From contig JAFWAC010000015.1 in assembly GCA_017507805.1 (NCBI GenBank), positions 124,001 through 188,000 on the forward strand: a stretch of DNA of 64,000 nucleotides, in the 5' to 3' direction. The stretch comes from Clostridia bacterium (GTDB taxonomy: Bacteria; Bacillota; Clostridia; Oscillospirales; Acutalibacteraceae). The notes below the pieces were generated by a model that was given only the letters and a program-made list of their open reading frames with translations, was not told the DNA's origin and made no database searches. Within the stretch, counting starts at the first letter, position 1, and each line of letters begins with the position of its first letter. Position numbers and translations under genes: made by a program. Shown in pieces: positions 1 through 7,827 of this stretch.

Positions 1-387
1 AAACCTAAAAGAGGCGGCCGCAATGAAAACTCGTTGCTTTCGGAAATTGAAGAGCTTGAAAAAAAGATAAAGAGAAACGACGACCGAATGGCACAGATGT
101 ATAGTGATAAGTTGGACGGTCTTATAACACCCGAGCAATTTATTAAATACCGTGAAACATACATTAAAGAATCCTCCGCACACGAAGAACGCATTGTTTT
201 ACTAAAGCAAAAATTAAAAACTTTAACGGGAACCACTGATTATTTTGACCCCGAAAGTGTCCTGAAAAAGTATTGGCATATCGAAGAACTAACCTTTGAA
301 ATTGTCGATGAATTTATCAGTAAAATCTTCATTTTTAAAAAAGAGGACGGCAAAAAACGGGAGATAAAAATCGAGTGGAAAATTTGA
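1..387 (+). CDS. Large serine recombinase, C-terminal part (5' end outside window)
   Basis: The frame is open from base 1, so only the last 128 residues are visible. They are a charged coiled-coil region (EELEKKIKRNDDRMAQMY and onward) followed by the pattern PEQFIKYRETY and a C-terminal block ELTFEIVDEFISKIFIFKK. This is the organisation of the C-terminal end of TnpX/Tn4451-type and phage-type large serine recombinases (DUF4368-like), which cut and join DNA through an N-terminal serine resolvase domain that is not visible here. A TTG at 34 could be mistaken for a start, but the frame continues upstream. The gene ends about 95 bp before the junction with the interrupted amidase gene, so it is the likely enzyme for integration and excision. 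The family call rests only on the C-terminal part. Confidence 0.7.
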   Translation, partial: KPKRGGRNENSLLSEIEELEKKIKRNDDRMAQMYSDKLDGLITPEQFIKYRETYIKESSAHEERIVLLKQKLKTLTGTTDYFDPESVLKKYWHIEELTFEIVDEFISKIFIFKKEDGKKREIKIEWKI

Positions 388-394
388 CGAAAAA

Positions 395-433
395 TGCCGA
401 AAACCCGCATAAATAAAGGTTTTTCGGCACTTT
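395..433 (+). terminator. Terminator of the recombinase gene
   Basis: An 11-bp stem TGCCGAAAACC (395-405) pairs with GGTTTTTCGGCA (418-429, one extra T) and is followed by a short CTTTT run just after the recombinase stop codon. It would separate element transcription from the amidase fragment downstream. Confidence 0.6.
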
Positions 434-481
434 TGAAAAACAGTAATTATTATCAAAGTATAGTGTTAGACGAACCACTCA

Positions 482-1054
482 CACGGCGGGTTTGATGGCG
501 GTGCAGTGGCAGGAGACGGTACGGTGGAAAAGGATATTAACCTTGAAATATGTCTTATGCTCGCAAAGCTTTTGCGTTCAAGCGGATATGATGTTATTAT
601 GACGCGCGAGTCGGATACATCTACCGAGGATAACGAAGGCGATAAAATAGCCGCAAGGAAGAAAAGTGACTTGAAAAACAGGTTGAAGCTAATGTCGGAT
701 TATCCTGATGCGGTTTTTGTGAGTGTTCATCTCAATAAGTTTACTACGAGTGCGGCACAAGGCTCTCAGGTTTTTTATGGCGCATCAAATGAGCAGTCGC
801 GCCTTTTGGGTGAGAAAATTCAAAGCTGTATAATTTCACTTTTACAGCCCGAAAACACCCGTGTCAACAAGCAAGCAACCTCAAGTACATATATTCTGTA
901 TAATGCTACAATTCCGGCAGTATTGGTGGAATGTGGTTTTTTAAGCAACAGTGCAGAGCTAAAAAGGCTCAAGGATACTGAATACCAACAAAAAATGGCT
1001 TTTTGTATTTTTTGCGGGATTAATCAATTTTTTTCAAAACATAAGGAGGTTTAA
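482..1054 (+). pseudogene. cwlD: N-acetylmuramoyl-L-alanine amidase (CwlD-like), 5' part displaced by an inserted element
   Basis: The amidase_3 fold begins in mid-motif: the frame from 482 reads HGGFDGGAVAGDG, the zinc-site motif that normally starts DxGHGGxDxGA. It then runs through EKDINLEICLMLAKLL, MTRESD, the second zinc-site segment VSVHLN and the catalytic-Glu segment VLVECGFLSN to a normal C-terminus. The order and spacing match CwlD, which makes muramic-delta-lactam in spore cortex in concert with a deacetylase. Everything before the His codon (signal peptide and N-terminal domain) is replaced by foreign DNA with a stop at 467-469. A GTG at 506 could start a 182-residue product, but it would lack the first zinc ligand and the export signal. 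Excision of the element could restore the gene. That is inference from the junction. Confidence 0.75.
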
Positions 1055-1055
1055 A

Positions 1056-2420
1056 ATGGCTGGAAAGCTTAAATCTGTTTATATCTGCCGCGAATGCGGT
1101 TATGAATCTCCCAAATGGTTGGGTAAATGCGCCGGCTGCGGAGCTTGGAATACAATGGAGGAGGACGTTGTTGCACCCGTAAAGAATGGTATAACATCAT
1201 CGTCTGCCGTCCATAGCGTTACTGCTAAAGCTCTTTCGGAAATAAGCCTTACAGACGAGGAGCGTATTGTAACCGGAATTGCTGAGCTTGACCGTGTTTT
1301 GGGCGGCGGAATAGTAAAGGGCTCGGTCATACTGCTAAGCGGAGACCCCGGAATAGGAAAATCAACGATTTTACTCCAAATTTGCAACGCATTGCAAAAG
1401 GAATCCAATATTTTGTATGTTTCAGGCGAGGAATCTGCTATGCAGATTAAAATGCGCGCTGAGCGCCTGGGGGTTAAGAATGACAGTGTTTCTGTTATGA
1501 CCGAAACCGATATACAGTCAGTTTGTGAGTATATTTCAGCCCAAAAACCGGATATTGTTATGATAGACTCCATACAAACTATGCACCATAGTGAAATATC
1601 CTCGTCTCCCGGAAGTATAGTTCAGGTTCGCGAATCTACAAATCTGCTTTTGCGTACGGGTAAAAGCTTGGGTATTCCTATTTTTATAGTGGGTCATGTG
1701 AATAAAGGTGGGGACATCGCCGGTCCAAAGGTAATGGAGCATATTGTGGATACCGTCCTTTATTTCGAGGGTGAAAGAAATCAGTCCTACAGAATTTTAC
1801 GCGGTATGAAAAACCGTTTCGGCTCAACAAATGAAATCGGTGTTTTTGAAATGACGGATATTGGACTTCGCGAGGTTGAAAATCCCTCTGCAATGCTTTT
1901 ATCCGGCAGAATGACCGATGTTTCGGGCGGGTGCATTACCTGTGTTATAGAGGGCACGCGTCCTATTTTGGCGGAGGTGCAGGGACTTGTCACCACATCA
2001 GGCTTCGGTAATGCAAGGAGAACGGCAACCGGCTTTGATTATAACCGTTTAAATCTTTTGTTGGCAGTTTTGGAAAAAAGATTGGGACTTTATTTTTCAA
2101 ATCTTGATACCTATGTAAATATAGTTGGCGGTATGCGCCTGGACGAGCCTGCGGCAGATTTGGCAGTGGCAATGTCTTTGGTTTCGGGACTCAGAGATAT
2201 TCCGCTTGACGAAAATCTGATTGCCTTCGGTGAGGTTGGTCTTTCGGGTGAGCTTCGCTCTGTGCCGAGAGCACAGGCGCGAATTAATGAGGCGGCAAGG
2301 TTAGGATTCACAAAATGTATATTGCCGAAATCCTGTCTCAAGCAAATTACAAGCTGTCCTGATTCGTTAGAACTCATTGGGGTAAGAAGTCTCGGTCAGG
2401 CAATTTCGATAATCAAATAA
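1056..2420 (+). CDS. radA: DNA repair protein RadA
   Basis: RadA is a hexameric RecA-like helicase that helps branch migration during recombinational repair. The 454-residue protein shows the full family layout: a C4 zinc finger (Cys11, Cys14, Cys25, Cys28), a RecA-type ATPase with Walker A GDPGIGKST near residue 96, the RadA-specific KNRFG motif, and a C-terminal Lon-protease-like domain. Length matches the family. The ATG at 1056 follows a strong AAGGAGGT site and lies one base after the amidase stop, so radA probably once shared transcription with cwlD and now may depend on readthrough from the element or a local promoter. Its 3' end overlaps a small gene on the other strand. Confidence 0.97.
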   Translation: MAGKLKSVYICRECGYESPKWLGKCAGCGAWNTMEEDVVAPVKNGITSSSAVHSVTAKALSEISLTDEERIVTGIAELDRVLGGGIVKGSVILLSGDPGIGKSTILLQICNALQKESNILYVSGEESAMQIKMRAERLGVKNDSVSVMTETDIQSVCEYISAQKPDIVMIDSIQTMHHSEISSSPGSIVQVRESTNLLLRTGKSLGIPIFIVGHVNKGGDIAGPKVMEHIVDTVLYFEGERNQSYRILRGMKNRFGSTNEIGVFEMTDIGLREVENPSAMLLSGRMTDVSGGCITCVIEGTRPILAEVQGLVTTSGFGNARRTATGFDYNRLNLLLAVLEKRLGLYFSNLDTYVNIVGGMRLDEPAADLAVAMSLVSGLRDIPLDENLIAFGEVGLSGELRSVPRAQARINEAARLGFTKCILPKSCLKQITSCPDSLELIGVRSLGQAISIIK

Positions 2421-2537
2421 TTTTGGCATAAAATGGGGACAGATGTTACCGTAGCTGTTGACTGTACTGCATTTTTCTAATTGACAATAGCCGTCCTTTT
2501 GAAAACGGCAGCTTTCCGAGCATTGAATCAATCCCAT
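2367..2537 (-). CDS. Small Cys-rich protein, putative zinc-binding
   Basis: A 56-residue protein starting MGLIQCSESC. The Cys pattern is C-x3-C-x7-C-x5-C followed by CPHF, with the segment FQKDGYC. This matches a family of short Cys-rich proteins common in Clostridia that databases often mislabel as hydroxymyristoyl-ACP dehydratase. Its function is unknown and metal binding is inferred from the cysteines. The start at 2537 has a GTGAGG site upstream. The 3' end overlaps the last 54 bases of convergent radA, which is unusual but tolerable for a convergent pair. An upstream in-frame start at 2570 would add 11 residues without Cys. It could be a chance frame, but the Cys spacing and KDGYC core argue against that. 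Confidence 0.55.
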   Translation of the reverse strand: MGLIQCSESCRFQKDGYCQLEKCSTVNSYGNICPHFMPKLFDYRNCLTETSYPNEF

Positions 2538-2631
2538 AAATTTTCGCCTCACAAAAGGGTATAAAATCAAATATATTATTAGTTTGTATTTTTAAAATAT
2601 ACAGATAAGACACAAACGGAGGAGTTTTAAA

Positions 2632-2892
2632 ATGGATCTTAAAGGCATATTGCGACCGGTAGACAGAATGGGCAGAATAGTTATTCCGAAGGAAATCAGG
2701 GCGGCGCTTAATATCGAGGAAACAAAGGACAGACTTGAAATTTTTCTTGACGGTGATGTGATTGTTCTGAAAAAGCATATGCCCACCTGTGTTTTTTGCG
2801 ATAATCTTGATGTTGGTGTTGTTTATAACGGATATAATGTTTGCAAAAACTGTATTGACAGACTTAATGAAATAAAGGACACGGCGGAATAA
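2632..2892 (+). CDS. AbrB/SpoVT-family transcriptional regulator with C-terminal zinc ribbon
   Basis: An 86-residue protein. Residues 1-50 form a swapped-hairpin AbrB domain (ILRPVDRMGRIVIPKEIR, then LEIFLDGDVIVLKK), the DNA-binding fold of AbrB, Abh and SpoVT transition-state and sporulation regulators. Residues 53-76 carry two CxxC pairs (CVFC and CKNC), a small zinc ribbon appended to the AbrB domain. AbrB-type proteins act as dimers or tetramers on AT-rich promoters. A GGAGG site precedes the ATG. The gene stands alone between radA and a convergent ABC transporter. The target genes cannot be read from the sequence. Confidence 0.88.
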   Translation: MDLKGILRPVDRMGRIVIPKEIRAALNIEETKDRLEIFLDGDVIVLKKHMPTCVFCDNLDVGVVYNGYNVCKNCIDRLNEIKDTAE

Positions 2893-2914
2893 GCCGTATC
2901 CCTTATTTTCACAA

Positions 2915-4594
2915 TTATTCTTTTATAACCGAAAACACCTTGTTTTCCACATGAACTATGCGGTTGCAGGCTTTAAGGCTTGTGTTACGGTGGGTTACGA
3001 ATAAGACGGTTTTATCACTCATAGCGGTTATGTTGTTAAGCACATTTGTTTCGGTTTCCTCGTCCAAAGCGGAGGTTGCTTCATCAAGTAATAAGACGGG
3101 GGCATTTGTAAGCAGCGCACGGGCGATTGAAATTCGCTGTATTTGTCCCTCCGAAAGACCGGCGCCTCTTTCTGAAAGCGGCGAGTCAAAGCCTTCGGGC
3201 AGGGATTCGATCAAGTCATAAATTTCGGCAGCCTTGGTTGCATTTATAAGCTTTTCCTCAGGAATATTATCATTACAAAGGGTGAGATTTTCGCGTATGG
3301 TACCCGAAAGCACTAAATTTCCTTGCGGTACATAAGCAAACAAGCCTCTCAGCGATGTGTCAAGCTTTATGTTGCCGTTGACCGTGATTTCACCACTCTG
3401 CGGCTCATAAAGACCTAATAAAAGCTTAAAAATTGTGCTTTTGCCGCTACCTGATTCACCTGTAAGAGCAGTTATTTTGCCTTTAGGTATATCAAAGCTA
3501 CAGTTTTTAAGTATGATTTCATCCTTGTAGGCAAAGGTTATATTTTTAACCTCTATTCCTGTGAAATCATTTTTAATTAATTCGAGCTTGTTCTTTTCAA
3601 GTGGAGGGAGATCCTCTTCACCCGATGCAACATCAATTATGCGTTCCGCAGAAGCTAAAGCTGAGTAATATTGCGGTACTATTCCTGAAAAATTTTGCAA
3701 AGGTGTCCTTAATTGCTGTACAAGCTGCAAGAATGCCATAAGTGTACCGTAGGTTATTGCGCCAGTAGAAATCCGACCGGCACCCCAAACAAGAACAGCA
3801 TAGTAACCCAAGGTAAAAAACGAATAAAGACTGAGGGATGTTATTGTCCAAATAGTGTTACGCTTCATTCTGAGTTTGAAGTTCTCATTCATAAACTGAT
3901 TAAGCTTCTTAATAAATGGTGTTTCACTTTCAAAAATTTTAACGATAACGATATTTTCAAAGCATTCCTGAGCAAATGAACGGGTTTTACCCTCTGTTTG
4001 CTGAAAAGCTTTGTGCAGAAGTTTGAATTTACGGTTTAATATTCTGCCGAAGGCAGGAACTACTAAGCCTGTCGCTAAAATTATAATCGCTATCTTTGGA
4101 TTGAGCACAATCAAAGTAGTAATACCGCCTACTATCTTGGAGAGCATTGAACAAAAATTCGGTATTATATTAATTACACTGGATGCAACTACATCGGTAT
4201 CCGAGGTGAAACGGTTTAATAAATCACCAGAATGGTAGACAGTAGCTTCTGAGTATTTTTTGCGGCTTAAAAATCCGAAAAGATAGGTGCGCAAAGTAAT
4301 GGTAAGTTTGCCCAGGGTATAGGTTTTCAATACCGAGTCAGCACCCTGCAATATTATTTGAAGCAACACCACACCTACAATGAGACAGGCATAAAGCATT
4401 AAGTCGCTTTGCATGCTGCCGGTGGCAATATCCAGAACATCCTTAGAAAGCAATGCTAACCAAATATAACTTAATGAGGATATTACGGATAAAACCGAAA
4501 TTAGTATTACCATTGGAAAATACTTTTTTGTTCTCCCGTAAATCCATTTAAGGGTTTTTGAATTGCTTTCTTTTCTTTTATTCGATGATTCCAT
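2915..4594 (-). CDS. ABC transporter, fused permease and ATP-binding protein (exporter type)
   Basis: A 559-residue half-transporter: about six membrane helices in residues 25-310 (ABC exporter type I), then an ATPase with Walker A TGESGSGKST, signature LSEGQIQRISIARAL, Walker B VLLLDEATSALDEE and H-loop VTHR. It would act as a homodimer exporting a lipid, drug or peptide. It starts inside the 3' end of a pqqD-like gene (17-bp overlap), so the two are translationally coupled. No peptidase C39 domain is present, so it does not itself process a leader peptide. PqqD-like proteins bind leader peptides of modified peptides, which hints at a peptide substrate, but no precursor or modifying enzyme is nearby. 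Confidence 0.9.
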   Translation of the reverse strand: MESSNKRKESNSKTLKWIYGRTKKYFPMVILISVLSVISSLSYIWLALLSKDVLDIATGSMQSDLMLYACLIVGVVLLQIILQGADSVLKTYTLGKLTITLRTYLFGFLSRKKYSEATVYHSGDLLNRFTSDTDVVASSVINIIPNFCSMLSKIVGGITTLIVLNPKIAIIILATGLVVPAFGRILNRKFKLLHKAFQQTEGKTRSFAQECFENIVIVKIFESETPFIKKLNQFMNENFKLRMKRNTIWTITSLSLYSFFTLGYYAVLVWGAGRISTGAITYGTLMAFLQLVQQLRTPLQNFSGIVPQYYSALASAERIIDVASGEEDLPPLEKNKLELIKNDFTGIEVKNITFAYKDEIILKNCSFDIPKGKITALTGESGSGKSTIFKLLLGLYEPQSGEITVNGNIKLDTSLRGLFAYVPQGNLVLSGTIRENLTLCNDNIPEEKLINATKAAEIYDLIESLPEGFDSPLSERGAGLSEGQIQRISIARALLTNAPVLLLDEATSALDEETETNVLNNITAMSDKTVLFVTHRNTSLKACNRIVHVENKVFSVIKE

Positions 4595-4844
4595 TTTCTT
4601 TCATGGTGCGTACAAAAACATCAATGTCACCAAGAGCCAAAACGGTAGAAATATCAAAATTTTCTATCAGCTCATTAAGCATCTGGGTTTTTGTAACATC
4701 CTTCTCCTTTAATAAATTCCACAGAAAAACCGCTGTATCGGTAAGAACAATATAGTTGTCAGGCGAAGAAACAGCCTTTTTCTTTGACACAACAACAAAC
4801 TGACCTGAACGGTTAATCAGTTCAAATCCTTCTTTAATTTTCAA
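4578..4844 (-). CDS. PqqD-family peptide chaperone / RiPP recognition element
   Basis: An 88-residue protein with the compact PqqD fold: the segments VVVSKKKAVSSP, IVLTDTAVFLWNLLKE and DIDVFVRTMKENGIIE match the strand and three-helix pattern of PqqD and lasso-peptide B1 proteins. These bind leader peptides and present them to modifying enzymes. I prefer the TTG start at 4844 (MKIKEGFEL), which has a GAGGTG site at proper spacing. A GTG three codons upstream falls inside that site. It is the first gene of a two-gene unit with the ABC exporter. No radical SAM enzyme, cyclase or short precursor gene was found next to it, so it is an orphan pair. Confidence 0.8.
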   Translation of the reverse strand: MKIKEGFELINRSGQFVVVSKKKAVSSPDNYIVLTDTAVFLWNLLKEKDVTKTQMLNELIENFDISTVLALGDIDVFVRTMKENGIIE

Positions 4845-4879
4845 GCTTGACACCTCGTTTGTTAATAAAAGGTAAATTT

Positions 4880-4932
4880 ATTATACAACAAAATAAAAGG
4901 TATTGCAAGTATAATAGGTTTTGTTGTATAAT
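4880..4932. promoter_or_regulatory. Mirror-symmetric divergent promoter
   Basis: A perfect 14-bp inverted repeat, ATTATACAACAAAA (4880-4893) and TTTTGTTGTATAAT (4919-4932), surrounds the palindrome TTGCAA (4903-4908). Rightward, TTGCAA is a -35 with TATAAT at 4927-4932 (18-bp spacer), leading to the gene at 4974. Leftward, the same TTGCAA is a -35 with TATAAT (complement of 4880-4885, 17-bp spacer), leading to the pqqD-ABC unit. Both -35 elements are the same six bases, so the two promoters should be mutually exclusive. Confidence 0.75.
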
Positions 4933-4973
4933 GTTATTTATAAATAATATTATCTTTTTTGAGGAGATATGAC

Positions 4974-5486
4974 ATGGATACTTTTTTTGAACAAATTGTT
5001 TCGGTAAGAAAATCAGGAAAGGCAATAGCTGCAATCACAGGCATTTGGCTTTTAGCACTGCTTTTATCTGTGCTGTTGTTTTTATTTCCGTTTTTAGGCA
5101 GCCTTAATATTCTGCTGATTTGCGGAATACTTTTCGGCGCGTTTAAGCTTTGCGGCAAATTTAATCTGGAGTATGAGTATATTATTACCAACGGTACGAT
5201 GGATATTGACAGAATTATAAATAAAAGCTCAAGAAAGCGTGAGCTTTCCTTAGAGCTTTCCACAGTGTCGCGAATCGAGAAATTTAATGCAGGTCTGCTT
5301 AATTCCATAAACCGACAAAGCCTTACGGTTGCTTGCGATGAAAATGCTGCCGATGCATACCTTTTGGTTGCAGAGCGCGAGGGTAAGGGCAGCGCTTATT
5401 TGGTTTTTGAACCTGACGAGCGCTTGAAGGGAGCCATTGTTAAATTTGTTCCTAAATTTGTTGCAAACAGTGCATTTAAAAGCTAA
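4974..5486 (+). CDS. Membrane protein of unknown function (DUF6106-like)
   Basis: A 170-residue protein with a short cytoplasmic start (MDTFFEQIVSVRKSGK), two closely spaced hydrophobic helices at about residues 20-60, and a soluble C-terminal half with a strand-rich segment (YEYIITNGTMDIDRIINK). It resembles small clostridial membrane proteins grouped as DUF6106, but I give the family name with caution. The ATG at 4974 has a GAGGAGA site, and the divergent promoter ends about 40 bp upstream. The next gene, nnr, follows after 15 bp, so the two are probably co-transcribed. No function can be stated. Confidence 0.8.
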   Translation: MDTFFEQIVSVRKSGKAIAAITGIWLLALLLSVLLFLFPFLGSLNILLICGILFGAFKLCGKFNLEYEYIITNGTMDIDRIINKSSRKRELSLELSTVSRIEKFNAGLLNSINRQSLTVACDENAADAYLLVAEREGKGSAYLVFEPDERLKGAIVKFVPKFVANSAFKS

Positions 5487-5501
5487 AAGGGGAGTGCCGC
5501 T

Positions 5502-6950
5502 ATGAAGGTGTTGACTACTGCTTTAATAAGAAGCGCAGAGGAAAACGCTGTTAAAAGCGGTGCTTTTTCTTTCACAAGGCTTATGGAAGTTGCCGGAAAA
5601 ACTGCCGCAGAGAAAATTTGTGAAAAATTTGATTTCACAGGAAAGAGAGTTGCCGTGCTTTGCGGCAACGGTAATAACGGCGGTGACGGATTTGTTATAG
5701 CCCGTTATTTATATGAACACGGTGCCGATGTTACGGTGATTTGCCCGCTTGGGAAACCGAAAACGGCAGATGCAGAGTATTATTACGAAAAACTGCCGTC
5801 TGTGAAAATAACAGATACATTTACCGATGATTACAGTATTATAATAGACGCACTTTTCGGAATAGGCTTTAACCGTCAGCCAACCCCTGAAATATTACAG
5901 CTTTTTGAAGCGGTTAATAAAGCCGGAGGGGTAAAGATAGCAATAGATATACCGTCCGGCTCGGCGGCAGATACGGGAGAGGTTTTTGGAACGGCTGTAA
6001 GGGCAGATTTTACCGTAACCTTTATAGCCTTAAAGCCGGGGCTTTTATTGCCGCCATGTTCGGACTATGCAGGTGAAATATGTGTTGCGGATATAGGTGT
6101 TCCCATAAAAGAATATAGCTTTTCTGTGACCGAAAAGCCTGTGTTTGAAAAAAGACGGCGTAATTCCCATAAAGGCACATTTGGTACTGCTTTGCTCATT
6201 TGCGGAAGCTACGGTATGGCAGGCGCGGCAATGCTTGCGGCAAGGGCAGCGCTGAGAAGCGGTGTGGGAATTGTGAAGTCTGTTTTGTGTGAGGGGATTT
6301 ATTCTGCCTTTACCGCTGCTGTTCCCGAAGCGGTCTGCTTGCCGAAAAAGCAATCGGAAAAGGGTACTCTTTGTGCCGGAGATATAGATATAAAACAGTT
6401 GATATCGGGTTGCGATGCGGTGCTTTTCGGTTGCGGTATCGGGCAGAGTGACGATACCCGAAAAATACTTGAAATGCTGATAACCCAAAACGAAAAAAAC
6501 ATAGTTATTGATGCGGATGGTATAAATCTGCTGAGTGAAAACATAGAATTACTAAGGAAAAGTAAAGCATCTGTAATTCTCACGCCCCATCCGGGTGAAA
6601 TGGCAAGACTTTGCGGCGCTGCCGTGGCAGAGGTGGAGGCTAACCGCATTGAAATTGCACGCGATTTTGCTATAAGGTATGCTTGTGTTTTAGTGCTCAA
6701 GGGTGCTAATACAATTATAGCAGAGCCTGACGGTGGGATAACCTTTAATTTGACCGGAAATCCCGGTATGGCAACGGGCGGCAGCGGTGATGTTCTTGCC
6801 GGAATAATCGTTGCGCTTCTGGCTCAGGGTATGAAGCCCGAGGAGGCGGCAAAGGCGGCGGTTTATCTGCATGGCGAAGCAGGGGATAGGGCGGCAGAGC
6901 GCAAGGGAGAGCGAGCAATGCTCCCCTCTGATATTATAGATGAGCTTTGA
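5502..6950 (+). CDS. nnr: Bifunctional NAD(P)H-hydrate epimerase / ADP-dependent dehydratase
   Basis: Repairs damaged NADH and NADPH hydrates: the N-terminal half epimerises the R form and the C-terminal half dehydrates the S form using ADP or ATP. The 482 residues show both domains: YjeF_N (about 1-205) with the loop GNGNNGGDGFVIARYL, and the ribokinase-like YjeF_C (about 220-480) with TPHPGEMARL and NPGMATGGSGDVLAGI. Length matches the fused enzyme. The ATG at 5502 has a GGGGAG site. The neighbour upstream is 15 bp away and a lipoprotein gene follows after 28 bp, suggesting one operon. Confidence 0.96.
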   Translation: MKVLTTALIRSAEENAVKSGAFSFTRLMEVAGKTAAEKICEKFDFTGKRVAVLCGNGNNGGDGFVIARYLYEHGADVTVICPLGKPKTADAEYYYEKLPSVKITDTFTDDYSIIIDALFGIGFNRQPTPEILQLFEAVNKAGGVKIAIDIPSGSAADTGEVFGTAVRADFTVTFIALKPGLLLPPCSDYAGEICVADIGVPIKEYSFSVTEKPVFEKRRRNSHKGTFGTALLICGSYGMAGAAMLAARAALRSGVGIVKSVLCEGIYSAFTAAVPEAVCLPKKQSEKGTLCAGDIDIKQLISGCDAVLFGCGIGQSDDTRKILEMLITQNEKNIVIDADGINLLSENIELLRKSKASVILTPHPGEMARLCGAAVAEVEANRIEIARDFAIRYACVLVLKGANTIIAEPDGGITFNLTGNPGMATGGSGDVLAGIIVALLAQGMKPEEAAKAAVYLHGEAGDRAAERKGERAMLPSDIIDEL

Positions 6951-6978
6951 TTTCGGCTTTTCCTGAAGGAAGCTTTGT

Positions 6979-7476
6979 TTGAAAAAGATTTTTTGTTTGT
7001 TGCTGTGTGCTTTAATTCTTTCGGGCTGTACTGCTGTAGGTGACGGTGTGACGGCAATTACTGCCGGAATTTCTTTTGTTGCGGATATTGAGTATGATGA
7101 CGAGATTTACACATACACTGTGGAAATTTCCGAAAACGGTGATACGGTAATGACCGCTGTTTCGGAAAACTGTCTCAAGGGTACGGTTATGCGTTTTTCC
7201 GATAACGAGATATGCTTTGAATGTAACGAAATTTCACAAAGCAACGAAATTTCTACTTTGCCTGAGGGTACAATATCAGATTTTATTTATGCGGTATTTT
7301 CGGATGCCTCAAGAAAAAGTGAAAGCGTTGTGCTTGAGAATGACAAATACTGCTTAAAAGGAAAAACCGATAAATATGATTATAATATGTATTTGGGTGA
7401 AACCGGTTTGCCGATAGAAATAACCGATAAAGCCAACGGAATAACCGCTGTAATAAAAAATGTCGGCATAAAATGA
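6979..7476 (+). CDS. Predicted lipoprotein of unknown function
   Basis: A 165-residue protein with a lipoprotein signal (MKKIFCLLLCALILSGC; lipobox ILSGC, Cys17). The mature part is mostly beta-strand in pattern, with no motif I recognise. It probably sits on the outer face of the membrane. A TTG start at 6979 follows an AAGGA site at normal spacing and gives an intact signal peptide. The consensus promoter of the T-box unit begins 8 bp after its stop, so this is the last gene of the nnr group. Confidence 0.75.
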   Translation: MKKIFCLLLCALILSGCTAVGDGVTAITAGISFVADIEYDDEIYTYTVEISENGDTVMTAVSENCLKGTVMRFSDNEICFECNEISQSNEISTLPEGTISDFIYAVFSDASRKSESVVLENDKYCLKGKTDKYDYNMYLGETGLPIEITDKANGITAVIKNVGIK

Positions 7477-7484
7477 AAAAAATG

Positions 7485-7513
7485 TTGACAAATAAAATTT
7501 ACGGTGGTATAAT
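7485..7513 (+). promoter_or_regulatory. Sigma-A promoter of the Ile T-box unit
   Basis: Perfect consensus: TTGACA at 7485-7490, 17-bp spacer, TATAAT at 7508-7513. Transcription should start near 7520, just before the T-box leader. Confidence 0.9.
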
Positions 7514-7528
7514 ACAGAAAAAATTAAA

Positions 7529-7797
7529 AAGGCTTTGACGAAGACGGTCTAAGTTTCGTGCTTAAAGAGAGTCGGTGTTTGGTGCGAACCGATAGCATTG
7601 TTCTTAATTTGACCCATCCCTTCCGAGCCGGAGCGTTGAACTGCCCAAGTGGGTTTAAGTAGGTGTTCCCGTGATTGCTGCGTAAAGGCATAGGAATTGT
7701 TGGATTCCAAGAGAGGCAGTTTTTAAACTGCAATTTGAGTGGTACCGCGGATGTATTTTAACATTCGTCTCAAAGTGTTGAGACGAATGTTTTTTTT
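7529..7797 (+). promoter_or_regulatory. T-box riboswitch, isoleucine-type (specifier AUC)
   Basis: The leader carries the Stem I landmarks AGAGAG and GGTGCGAA, the specifier region ending in CCTTCCGAGCC, and the T-box sequence TGGTACCGCG (7740-7749). The UGGU bulge pairs with an ACCA tRNA end, so discriminator base A. A terminator follows: stem ACATTCGTCTCA (7761-7772) with TGAGACGAATGT (7779-7790) and eight T. Aligning the conserved 11 bases after the specifier with the other two T-boxes in this window puts the specifier codon at 7616-7618, ATC (Ile). Uncharged tRNA-Ile should therefore allow readthrough into the fusion gene at 7828. Confidence 0.9.
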
Positions 7798-7827
7798 ATT
7801 TTTATTTACTGAAAGGGAGTAATAACA

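Larger units (their letters stand above)
1..481. mobile_element. Right end of an integrated serine-recombinase element
   Basis: This stretch holds the 3' end of a large serine recombinase gene and about 95 bp of AT-rich non-coding DNA. It then switches abruptly into a cwlD-like amidase reading frame at about 482. In the amidase frame the codons upstream of the switch are Ser, His, Asn, Thr and then a TAG stop at 467-469, so amidase homology ends inside the conserved GHGG motif. Large serine recombinases often lie at one end of the element they move, which fits this as an attachment junction. The element body and its other end lie outside the window. That it is an integrated element is inferred from the recombinase plus the broken gene. 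The exact crossover point cannot be fixed without the other junction. Confidence 0.75.
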
